A DNA stretch of 64,000 bases from SW132 sp038150125. GTDB taxonomy: Bacteria; Bacteroidota; Rhodothermia; Balneolales; Balneolaceae. Both the position numbers and the translations under genes were made by a program. The notes beneath the pieces were generated by a model. That model was not told where the DNA came from. It worked only from the letters and a program-made list of their open reading frames with translations, and made no database searches. Shown here one piece after another: positions 1 through 7,242 of the stretch. Positions within the stretch are counted from its first letter, which is position 1. Each line of letters opens with the position of its first letter. The stretch covers positions 62,001 to 126,000 of the forward strand of contig NZ_JBBVMF010000014.1 in the NCBI RefSeq assembly GCF_038150125.1. Reading direction: 5' to 3'.

Positions 1-1438
1 GAGCCCCGCTTGAATAAGATGGTTGCCCCAGCCCGGCCTCATCAGATACATCTGTGAAGCTTAATTGTCCATCATTCCGGAAAAGATAATTGGGAGTATA
101 AATTTCAGGCATGTACTGAATTGATTCGAACTCCTCTTCCGAAATCCTGTCGCCCGTACTTCTGTCCCTGATATTTCCAACACGCCTGACATAGTCCAGA
201 TCGTTTGGCCTGCGAACCATGCCGTTTGTGACATACAGATCTTTCTTCCCGTTGTTATCAAAATCGGCCAGCAGCGATGCCCAGCTCCAGTCGGTTCGGG
301 CCATGCCAAGCGTGAATGCCATCTCACTGAAAAACGGCTCGCCCTCTGGCGTCAACCCCTGGTGAATCTGCATCGTATTCCGGGCGTTTTTGTTACCAAA
401 ACCAAAACTCTTTTTTGTCTCCTCAACCACAACCAGGTCCGGGCCGCCTGACCTTAAGAAAGACTCGTGATTATCCGGCATCATATCGAGCGAGATAATA
501 TCAGGGTAGCCGTCATTGGTCACATCAGCAATATCATTTCCCATCGACGCATTACTTGTATGGCCGATATAATCATAAAGCGACTCGGTAAATGTGCCGT
601 CTCCATTATTTATGTAAAGGTAATCTTTTTCGTGAAAATCATTTCCTACATAAATATCAGGGTCGCCATCCAGGTCGATATCGCTCACGGCCACGCCAAG
701 GCCATAACCCAGGCTGCTGCTTATAATGCCAGCCTCCTGAGTCACATCCGTGAAGGTGCCGCCATCGTTTCTAAAGAGCCTGTCGCCCGCTTTGGGGTCC
801 TGCTGATTTCGAAGAATATCTGCAGGGCCGTATGATCGCTCACTGTGAAACGATTGATTCAGTACAAACAGATCGAGCCGGCCGCTGTTGTTGTAATCAA
901 AAAAGACGGCCTGGGTAGAGTATCCCTCAAAATCGATCCCGTATTCTTCTGCCCTCTCGGTAAATGTGCCGTCGCCATTATTGACAAAAAACTGGTTAGC
1001 GCCTGATTTGTTCAGGTAGTTTACGCGGCTGACGTACATATCAAGAAATCCGTCTCCGGTCACATCCGCCATCGTTACACCGGTTGACCAGGCGCCTTCA
1101 TCGCCGGCAACTCCGGCCGTTTCAGTCACGTCCTCAAATTCAAAATTTCCGCGGTTCAGGTAAAGTTTATTATTAACCTCGTTTCCAACAAAGAAAAGAT
1201 CCGTTAGCCCGTCGTTATTGACGTCACCCGCCGCAATACCAGCCCCATCATAAAAATACATATAGTTCACGATGTTGAAATCGCGCGTGCTTGTGATATC
1301 ATTTCTGAAATCGATATTTGTCTCCGCGGGTGAAAGCAGCGAAAACTGAGTGGGTTCGTCTGTTGAGCATCCTGTCATCAAAACTGCCCATAAAATAAGG
1401 ATGGCGATGACCGGTCGAATTCTTGGGAATTGCGTCAT
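1..1438 (-). CDS. CRTAC1-like FG-GAP/VCBS repeat lipoprotein, C-terminus outside the window
   Basis: A secreted lipoprotein built of FG-GAP/VCBS beta-propeller repeats, a CRTAC1-like architecture; the substrate or ligand is unknown. The ATG at 1438 opens a signal peptide with a hydrophobic stretch at about residues 10-22 and a lipobox ending LMTGC (Cys24). After it come repeated Asp-rich calcium-binding-like motifs such as DVNNDGLTDLFF, DVTGDGFLDMYV and DYNNSGRLDLFV, separated by phrases like NNGDGTFTE. The reading frame stays open to the left edge, so at least 479 codons are visible and any C-terminal ASPIC/UnbV domain would lie outside. It is the last visible gene of the minus-strand accessory block, 54 bp after eboF. 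The family call is firm; the role is not. Confidence 0.85.
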   Translation of the reverse strand, partial: MTQFPRIRPVIAILILWAVLMTGCSTDEPTQFSLLSPAETNIDFRNDITSTRDFNIVNYMYFYDGAGIAAGDVNNDGLTDLFFVGNEVNNKLYLNRGNFEFEDVTETAGVAGDEGAWSTGVTMADVTGDGFLDMYVSRVNYLNKSGANQFFVNNGDGTFTERAEEYGIDFEGYSTQAVFFDYNNSGRLDLFVLNQSFHSERSYGPADILRNQQDPKAGDRLFRNDGGTFTDVTQEAGIISSSLGYGLGVAVSDIDLDGDPDIYVGNDFHEKDYLYINNGDGTFTESLYDYIGHTSNASMGNDIADVTNDGYPDIISLDMMPDNHESFLRSGGPDLVVVEETKKSFGFGNKNARNTMQIHQGLTPEGEPFFSEMAFTLGMARTDWSWASLLADFDNNGKKDLYVTNGMVRRPNDLDYVRRVGNIRDRSTGDRISEEEFESIQYMPEIYTPNYLFRNDGQLSFTDVSDEAGLGQPSYSSGA

Positions 1439-1492
1439 AAATAGAAAGTAAACAGAAAGTGAAAACTTAAGTAACGGGTGTTTCGAGACAGG

Positions 1493-2866
1493 CTACTGTG
1501 TTACATGCCGATATATAAGATCATAAATATCAATTGGCTTGATGGATTCTCCGTCCAGCAGGTTGGTTTGATGAGTAGCCACAAGCGGGCCTTTTTCAAG
1601 TGAATCAGGAATTCTGCCGTGAGATCCCTTCACGCCCGAACCGTCAATGGGAATTAAGTCCATCTTGTAACGAAAGCCAAGTTTCTTTTGCAGAAGCCGC
1701 AAACCGGCTTTCACCATCGGCAGCCGGATAGCCGGATCAATAAGCAGTTCAGCAGGATCGTAACCCGGCTTTGTGTGAATGTCTACCGTGGGCGCAAAAT
1801 CCGGGGCTTTGGTATCATCGAGCCAGTAATAGTAGGTAAACCAGGCATCAGGTTCCGCGATGGCTACGAGTTCGCCGGATCGCCGGTGATCGAGCTTATA
1901 CTCTTTTTTGCCTTCTTCGCCCAGCACTCGGTCAACACCCGGAACCTGTTCAATTAGTTTCTTTATGTGGGGGATGTCATCTGTGTTTTCAATATAAATA
2001 TGTGCGATTTGATGATCGGCCACGGCAAACGCACGGCTGGTACCGGGAATCAAAATTTCGCCGCCCATCTCTTCCCGCACGGTGATGTAGCCCTCTTTGC
2101 GCAGCACACGATTTAGGTGAACAGGCCGGTCGGCCGCGTCAATTCCGTATTCAGACAAAACAATTACACGGATGCCCTTCTCTTCGTAAAAATCGAGAAG
2201 TTTCCCGCACACCCGGTCGATCTCTTCCAGGTCTTTTGCTACATCAGGATGACCCGGCCCTACCCGCTGAAGGTTATAATCGAGATGAGGCAAATAAACC
2301 AGTGAGAGCGTCGGTGAATATTCATTTTCGGTGTAAATAGCAGAATCGGCAATCCATTCGCTGGATTCAATTTTTGTGTTTGGCCCCCAGAAATTAAACA
2401 GTGGAAACTGACCCAGTTTTGCCTGAAGTTCATCCCGAAGAGTGTCGGGCTTAGTGTACACATCCGGAATCTTTACTCCGTCTGACCGGTAAATTGGCCG
2501 CGGTGTGATGAGATAATCAACCGTGGAATTCATGTTGTACCACCAAAACAGGTTGGCACAGGTAAAATCAGAATTCTCCACCTTGAGACGCTCCCATATT
2601 TTCTGAGACTGAACTAACTTGTTTGATTGCCGCCAGAACTTAATTTCATCCATTTCCCGGAAATACCATCCGTTGCCCACAATACCATGTTCATTTGGCA
2701 TCACGCCGGTCAAATACGTGGCCTGGACCGAACAGGTGACAGCCGGCAGCATCGACTCCACCGGCGTCATTGTTCCACTATCAAACCATTTTTTGAGATT
2801 GGGAGTGTGATCACCAATCAATTCGGGCGTTAATCCAACGACGTTGAGTACTGCAGTTCTGTTCAT
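1493..2866 (-). CDS. eboF: EboF-like type I phosphodiesterase/nucleotide pyrophosphatase (alkaline phosphatase superfamily)
   Basis: A 457-aa alkaline-phosphatase-superfamily enzyme of the type I phosphodiesterase/nucleotide pyrophosphatase group. The segment MLPAVTCSVQ carries the likely catalytic Thr44. Later segments HLDYNLQRVGPGHPD, VIVLSEYGID and ADHQIAH supply metal-binding Asp and His candidates. No clear signal peptide is seen. I start at the ATG at 2866; an in-frame TTG four codons upstream is less likely. Proteins of this type are the last member of ebo clusters, which are linked in cyanobacteria to moving a scytonemin precursor to the periplasm. eboD and eboE lie just upstream on the same strand, so I assign EboF by sequence type plus context. 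The substrate is unknown and a generic phosphodiesterase remains possible. Confidence 0.78.
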   Translation of the reverse strand: MNRTAVLNVVGLTPELIGDHTPNLKKWFDSGTMTPVESMLPAVTCSVQATYLTGVMPNEHGIVGNGWYFREMDEIKFWRQSNKLVQSQKIWERLKVENSDFTCANLFWWYNMNSTVDYLITPRPIYRSDGVKIPDVYTKPDTLRDELQAKLGQFPLFNFWGPNTKIESSEWIADSAIYTENEYSPTLSLVYLPHLDYNLQRVGPGHPDVAKDLEEIDRVCGKLLDFYEEKGIRVIVLSEYGIDAADRPVHLNRVLRKEGYITVREEMGGEILIPGTSRAFAVADHQIAHIYIENTDDIPHIKKLIEQVPGVDRVLGEEGKKEYKLDHRRSGELVAIAEPDAWFTYYYWLDDTKAPDFAPTVDIHTKPGYDPAELLIDPAIRLPMVKAGLRLLQKKLGFRYKMDLIPIDGSGVKGSHGRIPDSLEKGPLVATHQTNLLDGESIKPIDIYDLIYRHVTQ

Positions 2867-2962
2867 GGGTGGCTTCAAATTAAAACTTATAAACTATCAA
2901 ACATTTGGTTGATCTTCTACATAGTAATTTGATGTCAAAGGTTTGATGCCGAAATCGAGATA

Positions 2963-3037
2963 GTCATCGAATGAGTCATTTTTAGATAGTATATAAATCC
3001 CGCCGGACTAGATTTTTCAAAAAACTCATCCGATGAC
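2963..3037. repeat. Inverted repeat resembling one hairpin of the 20157-20606 array
   Basis: Two 14-base arms, GTCATCGAATGAGT at 2963 and ACTCATCCGATGAC at 3024, are inverted copies with one mismatch and enclose about 47 bases. Each arm is itself nearly palindromic (TCATC-N-GATGA type). The arms look like diverged versions of the array arms at 20157-20606 (GTCGTCTGACGAG), with G-to-A and C-to-T changes that keep the pairing. The element fills most of the 210-bp gap between the ribbon-helix-helix gene and eboF. Confidence 0.55.
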
Positions 3038-3076
3038 TTTTTCCGGTTCTATTTAAATTAGTCGTTAAGATTCCGT

Positions 3077-3313
3077 TTATAATTTATCATACTCTTCCGG
3101 CTCTACATCAGGAACCTGCTCCATAATATTTTTAAACGTCTGTTCGTCGGCTCTTTCTGCACGCTCTTTAAGATAATCTACTGTTAACAAAGCCGACATT
3201 TTCTCGGTAACCGCCAATGTGATAAACTGATTCATGGAAACGCCTTCTTGTTCAGCGAGCTCTTTCAATTTTTTATGCAGTGATTCAGGTAATCGAACGC
3301 TTAATGTACTCAT
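3077..3313 (-). CDS. Ribbon-helix-helix protein, HicB-type antitoxin-like
   Basis: A 78-aa protein whose first 45 residues fit the ribbon-helix-helix/HicB-antitoxin pattern: a short beta strand (STLSVRLPESL), then two helices ending in MNQFITLAVTEKMSAL. The acidic C-terminal tail (QVPDVEPEEYDKL) is not recognised. I prefer the ATG at 3313 because the RHH fold starts there; an ATG at 3331 would add six residues. No HicA or other toxin gene lies beside it, since both neighbours are ebo genes on the same strand and a palindromic repeat abuts its 5' side. It may be an orphan antitoxin or a DNA-binding regulator of the block; the family is fairly sure and the function is not. Confidence 0.7.
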   Translation of the reverse strand: MSTLSVRLPESLHKKLKELAEQEGVSMNQFITLAVTEKMSALLTVDYLKERAERADEQTFKNIMEQVPDVEPEEYDKL

Positions 3314-3334
3314 GGTAACACCTGTATCCATCGT

Positions 3335-3533
3335 TTTTGCAGATCCTTCTCTGCGCCATAAACTACAATGGCTTGATCAGGATGACATACTCATTAATTA
3401 GTGCACTGGCGGCGTGGGCGCATAAGTCTTTATTTAAATATCACATTGTCATCACGCCGCCCATGCACCTAAGCCGAATCGTTGTCATTCTGAATAAAAC
3501 GGTGTTTTTCCGTTTTGTGAAGAATCTGTAAAA
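3335..3533 (+). repeat. Dispersed palindromic repeat family A, copy 1
   Basis: A roughly 199-bp element with a second copy, inverted, at 48276-48472. Matching blocks include TTTTGCAGATCCTTCTCT at the left end, a run around GATCAGGATGACA, the central CATCACGCCGCCC, and GTCATTCTGAATAAAACGGTG at the right with GAAGAATCTGTAAAA. The ends are roughly inverted (CAGATCCTTC against GAAGAATCTG) and an inner GCGGCGTG/CACGCCGC pair forms a second stem. There is no open reading frame typical of a transposase. It sits between eboE and the ribbon-helix-helix gene. Confidence 0.8.
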
Positions 3534-3686
3534 CCAACATATTTTGTTTTATCAAACAACATAACTGACTGCTTTTAACTGCTTAATAATCCAAACGGCT
3601 TCGTGAGACTGTGTAAAAAACATATAAAGAATTTTTTATGTTTGCCCATAATCTTTCCTGCAGGAACCAATTTTCAAACTTTTTAT

Positions 3687-4907
3687 CTAACCCGCCACAA
3701 GTCCAAGCATCCACCTGTACTCCCGTTCGATGGAGTCTGTCAGGTTCGTCTTGAAGCGTTCCGGCAGAACTTCCCAGGTATAGGTTTCGATTTCAAAATG
3801 TGTGCACCTACTGCTTTGAAGCAGATAAGGAAGTGCTTGCTCAATATGATCACGGGTTGAATGAAGCTCTTCAAACTCATCCAGGAAGAGCGGAACGTGA
3901 AAATGAATTCGCCACTCTTTTGCAGCGGATTCATCAAACGCTCCCAGTGCCTGTGGCAAATCTCGATACTGCTGAAATGATCCGTCTTTTCTTAGTTCAA
4001 TTACCTGGTGAAGATAGACCGGCTCATCAAATGTTTTTAAACGGGACAGCACATTTTGGACTGAGAGGCCGGGTCGTGTCCAGTCGACTTTTAGTGCAGA
4101 GCTTACCTGCGTTTTTCCAATTCTGATTCCTTCTTTCCTGAATGCATCAATCGCGTCTTTCGCATGCTCATATTCCAGGGCAAAGTGACACGTATCGTAG
4201 CAGACAGTGATATGCTTTTTTAGAATCTCTTCCGCTTTAGATTTTGAATAACTAAACTCACTTTGCAGAAAATCAGAACCTTTCGGAAACAACCATTCTT
4301 TGAAAAACTGCAGAGTTTCAGTCCCATTTTCAAGCAAACAATCTGGTTCAGGTTCGATGTCGAGATGAATTTGCTTACCGGTTTGTTCATATACTTTGTG
4401 CATGCGGCGGGCAGCGCGGGCCAGGTTGATGGTGGCGATAGCAAAAATATCGTCTGTGCCCGATGCAGCCTTTTCCCAATATTTATATGACACCGGTGAT
4501 GTTGATATTCCGCCATCAATCCCGCCGGGCAGAAGCTCTGTGAGGATCTCAATCAAATCTGTTGTATACAACAGCCGGTCGGGAGCCGTCCAGTCAGGGG
4601 CGTATACATTGTCTTTGACCCGCTCGCCATGGAAGCTGCCATAAGGAAAACCGTTCATAGTGAACAGATATAGATCCTCGGTGGTTAGCCAGGTCCGAAA
4701 CCGGTCGAGTTCAGATTTTCGTTTGAGCTGTGATGCCGCCTTTGCCGACAGCCGCAACCCAACTCCAAAGGATGAATCGGGTGAAAGCCGTGATTTTAGT
4801 TCGGGAAGATGTTGTTTTATCTGATCAAAATGGTCGGCCCACTCTTCTCCCGGGTGGATATTCGAGCAGTAGGAAAAATGAGCGTACGGATATTTAGGTA
4901 ACTTCAT
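3687..4907 (-). CDS. eboE: EboE, metabolite traffic protein, TIM-barrel xylose-isomerase/AP-endonuclease-like
   Basis: A 406-aa protein of the EboE type, a TIM-barrel related to xylose isomerase and AP endonuclease 2. Telling segments are the N-terminal KYPYAHFSYCSNIHPGEEW, then NGFPYGSFHGERVKDNVY, HLDIEPEPDCLLENG and CYDTCHFALEYE, whose Glu, Asp and His residues are plausible metal ligands. I chose the ATG at 4907 because the conserved start MKLPKYPYAHFSYC begins there; the frame is open further upstream, but that part lies inside eboD in another frame and is nonsense. It follows eboD after 13 bp, so the two are surely co-transcribed. The family acts with EboD in metabolite export in cyanobacteria; the reaction is unknown. 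Confidence 0.88.
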   Translation of the reverse strand: MKLPKYPYAHFSYCSNIHPGEEWADHFDQIKQHLPELKSRLSPDSSFGVGLRLSAKAASQLKRKSELDRFRTWLTTEDLYLFTMNGFPYGSFHGERVKDNVYAPDWTAPDRLLYTTDLIEILTELLPGGIDGGISTSPVSYKYWEKAASGTDDIFAIATINLARAARRMHKVYEQTGKQIHLDIEPEPDCLLENGTETLQFFKEWLFPKGSDFLQSEFSYSKSKAEEILKKHITVCYDTCHFALEYEHAKDAIDAFRKEGIRIGKTQVSSALKVDWTRPGLSVQNVLSRLKTFDEPVYLHQVIELRKDGSFQQYRDLPQALGAFDESAAKEWRIHFHVPLFLDEFEELHSTRDHIEQALPYLLQSSRCTHFEIETYTWEVLPERFKTNLTDSIEREYRWMLGLVAG

Positions 4908-4920
4908 TAAATGAGATGGT

Positions 4921-6096
4921 TCAAACCAGTTCTTTTTCGTTGGTTCGGAGAGTATCAATAGCTTTTCTGTAAAGAGGCAGATCCACTTCGTGAACCTCCA
5001 CTCCCCTGCCAATTTCATCAAGCAGCATGATGGTAAGTTCACCCCCAAGATGTTCCCGGAATTCCTGCAAGCCGTGCAAGACCGACTCTTTTTTCTCAGG
5101 ATGATCGAGATGTTGTTCGAGTTCCTGAATGTACAAGGTAAATCCGCATGCCCTGAAAAGATCAAGAATGCGGGTGCACTCCTCTTCAGAAATATATCCC
5201 AAAAGCTGTGAATAAATGGTATCCAGGGCAATGCCAATGGCAACGGCTTCTCCGTGTAGCAGCCGGTAATCTGTAAGTTGTTCCAGTTTATGCGCCACCC
5301 AGTGGCCGAAATCAAGCGGCCGTGAGGATCCCCGTTCAAAAGGATCTCCTGACGTTGATATATGCTCCAGGTGAAGTTCGGCACAGCGGTAAATGAGTGA
5401 GGACATTGCGTCTTTATCGCGCATATTCAGCGCTTTTGCATTCGCCTCCAGCTCCTCAAAAAAATCGGCATCTTTAATAAGTGCTACTTTCACGGCTTCA
5501 GATATACCTGCCCGCCATTGACGATCGTCGAGTGTATTCAGGAATGAAAAATCGTTAAGAACCGAAACCGGCGGCACAAAGGTGCCGAGAAAATTCTTTT
5601 TCCCGTATGCGTTTACACCGTTTTTCACACCAACGGCCGCATCGTTCTGAGCCAGAACAGTGGTTGGAATTCTGATGAGGCGAATGCCGCGATGAGCTAT
5701 TGCAGCCGCGTAACCGGCTGTATCAGTCACCGCCCCGCCGCCAATCACTGCAACGTACGAGTGGCGATCCAAATCCGCGCTTTCAATCGCGTCCAGAATC
5801 ATTTGAACGTGTTTGGGATCATTTTTTGACCGCTCCCCGCCCGGAATAATGACCGGCTCGGAAACGACACTAAATCTACCCGAATGCTTCTGTGTGTAGT
5901 TAGAAATGTCACGCATCAAATTCGGTTGACAATCATACATGCCGCTGTCAAACACAAACAAAATGGTCGGTTTCGGGTCTGAACCTTTGGAATCAACCGT
6001 ATCAGCAAACAGGGTGTTGGCCGGGTCAAACAGATTTTCCGTGAATTCCACGTTGTACGAAAACGGTACTGTAAACTCTTGTTTGATAGACTTCAT
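4921..6096 (-). CDS. eboD: EboD, 3-dehydroquinate synthase-like sugar phosphate cyclase
   Basis: A 391-aa sugar-phosphate cyclase of the EboD branch of the 3-dehydroquinate synthase superfamily. The NAD-binding and active-site region reads GGGAVTDTAGYAAA, then IPTTVLAQNDAAVGVKNGVN and AYGKKNFLGTF. This differs from ordinary AroB (typically AQVDSSVGGKTGVN) in the way I recall for EboD proteins. Later segments HWVAHKLEQL and LLHGEAVAIGI hold the expected zinc-ligand histidines. It is the first gene of the eboD-eboE pair, with a 276-bp gap upstream that contains a palindromic repeat. Known ebo clusters also carry eboA, eboB (TatD-like) and eboC (UbiA-like), none of which is in the window. An AroB duplicate is the alternative, made unlikely by the eboE neighbour. 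Confidence 0.87.
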   Translation of the reverse strand: MKSIKQEFTVPFSYNVEFTENLFDPANTLFADTVDSKGSDPKPTILFVFDSGMYDCQPNLMRDISNYTQKHSGRFSVVSEPVIIPGGERSKNDPKHVQMILDAIESADLDRHSYVAVIGGGAVTDTAGYAAAIAHRGIRLIRIPTTVLAQNDAAVGVKNGVNAYGKKNFLGTFVPPVSVLNDFSFLNTLDDRQWRAGISEAVKVALIKDADFFEELEANAKALNMRDKDAMSSLIYRCAELHLEHISTSGDPFERGSSRPLDFGHWVAHKLEQLTDYRLLHGEAVAIGIALDTIYSQLLGYISEEECTRILDLFRACGFTLYIQELEQHLDHPEKKESVLHGLQEFREHLGGELTIMLLDEIGRGVEVHEVDLPLYRKAIDTLRTNEKELV

Positions 6097-6157
6097 TAAA
6101 ACAGATAAAAGTTATAAAAGTTAGAACCTGAGTTTAACCATGAATCAGGCTAAAATA

Positions 6158-6313
6158 TTTTCCCCTCCTTACAAGGATGGGCCGGGGGTGGTTGTATTGT
6201 GATTTCTTTTTCTACATGTGACCATTGGCTTAGAATAGTAAATACTTAAACCACCCCTTCCGCCGGATCCCTTACGGGGAAATCCCCTCCTTAAAAAAGA
6301 GGGGACTTTTTCC
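6158..6313. repeat. Large inverted-repeat element upstream of eboD
   Basis: The stretch holds nested inverted repeats: TCCCCTCCTT at 6160 and again at 6282, each facing AAGG or AGAGGGGA partners, and GGGGGTGGTT near 6184 facing AACCACCCC near 6249. The outer parts can fold over a roughly 50-bp AT-rich middle. No gene is seen in it. It fills most of the gap between the UnbU-like gene and eboD and may end or insulate transcription. Only this one copy was found here. Confidence 0.6.
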
Positions 6314-6372
6314 CAATAAACCAATAAAAAAATTTACTTCCCATCATTTGGTAACCAAAAATAACGTAAAAG

Positions 6373-7242
6373 TCATGCAACCGATTGTTTGCTCATCACC
6401 GTATCCTTTTCAGAAATCTCATCGGATGGCTGGCTCTTTAGTTTACGCTGATAAAATTGATCTTCAATGATCAGCGCAATTGGCCCTATGATAAACAAAG
6501 CGTAAAATGGAGCGTACACCGCCTCATTTAATCTCAGGAACATTTCAAGCAGGGCAATTGAAAAAGCCACAATATTCTGCCCCATCCTGCTTTTGACCGT
6601 CGTTTTCGGATCGGTCATCATAAACAGTGCGAATAGCTGGTACATCGGGCCGGTGAGCGGAGCAACTTCAGCCAGGAACGGGTCTCCGGTTATGAAACTG
6701 CGAACCCACGCAAAAACAACAAATGAACTGATATACGTAAGTGTAATATTGAGGCGGTTGATCTTCCAGAGCGAGATCAATCCAACGACCCAGATGACAA
6801 GCATCGCCCACATATTGTTTCCCCACTGGATGCTCAAAACCGCAGCGCTGTCTGATGCTATAAATATAATGGCCACAACACCAAAATTTGTCGGGTTAAA
6901 CAGGTGCCTGCCTTTGTAGCGAAGCACGTATTTTGATGCAATGGAAATTGCCGCGCATAGTGCAAAAGGCCAGAAAAGCGGAGATCGCACAAGAATTCCC
7001 GCGCTGATACCCGACACATATGCGCTGCTTAAATTTCTGTATTTCCCGGTGACCACCCGGTGCAAAACAAGTTCGGTAATAACCGCAAACAGGATGGCGG
7101 TCAGCAGTTTTTGATAGCTATCAAGAATCCCGAACGAGATGTGAGCTGCAAGCAGAATTCCTGTGATAAGAAGCGGTGCGAAATATTGCTTTGGAATGGT
7201 TATACCGGTGTTAAAAAATCCTGTCGTCACTGCTTTACTCAT
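6373..7242 (-). CDS. RnfD/NqrB-family membrane protein, UnbU-like
   Basis: A 289-aa polytopic membrane protein with about nine hydrophobic segments between residues 20 and 265 and a charged C-terminal tail. The segments GRHLFNPTNFGVVAII and MMTDPKTTVKSRMGQN are typical of the NQR2/RnfD family. Stand-alone members occur beside UnbV-type proteins in enediyne loci, where they are called UnbU. No other Rnf or Nqr subunit is present, so it is unlikely to be part of a complete sodium pump. The gene overlaps the end of the upstream UnbV-like gene by four bases (ATGA), a sign of coupled translation. It may carry flavin or move electrons, but the family threonine for flavin attachment cannot be placed with certainty here. 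Confidence 0.78.
   Translation of the reverse strand: MSKAVTTGFFNTGITIPKQYFAPLLITGILLAAHISFGILDSYQKLLTAILFAVITELVLHRVVTGKYRNLSSAYVSGISAGILVRSPLFWPFALCAAISIASKYVLRYKGRHLFNPTNFGVVAIIFIASDSAAVLSIQWGNNMWAMLVIWVVGLISLWKINRLNITLTYISSFVVFAWVRSFITGDPFLAEVAPLTGPMYQLFALFMMTDPKTTVKSRMGQNIVAFSIALLEMFLRLNEAVYAPFYALFIIGPIALIIEDQFYQRKLKSQPSDEISEKDTVMSKQSVA

Noticed and set aside
3337..3531. Plus-strand 64-aa frame
   Set aside because: It lies wholly in the family A repeat and is not conserved as protein in the second copy.
3687..5384. EboE starting 159 codons upstream
   Set aside because: The added part overlaps eboD in another frame and has no family similarity; the family N-terminus begins at 4907.
6373..7242. 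Part of a complete Rnf or Nqr sodium pump
   Set aside because: No other Rnf or Nqr subunit is nearby, and the coupled UnbV-like neighbour points elsewhere.
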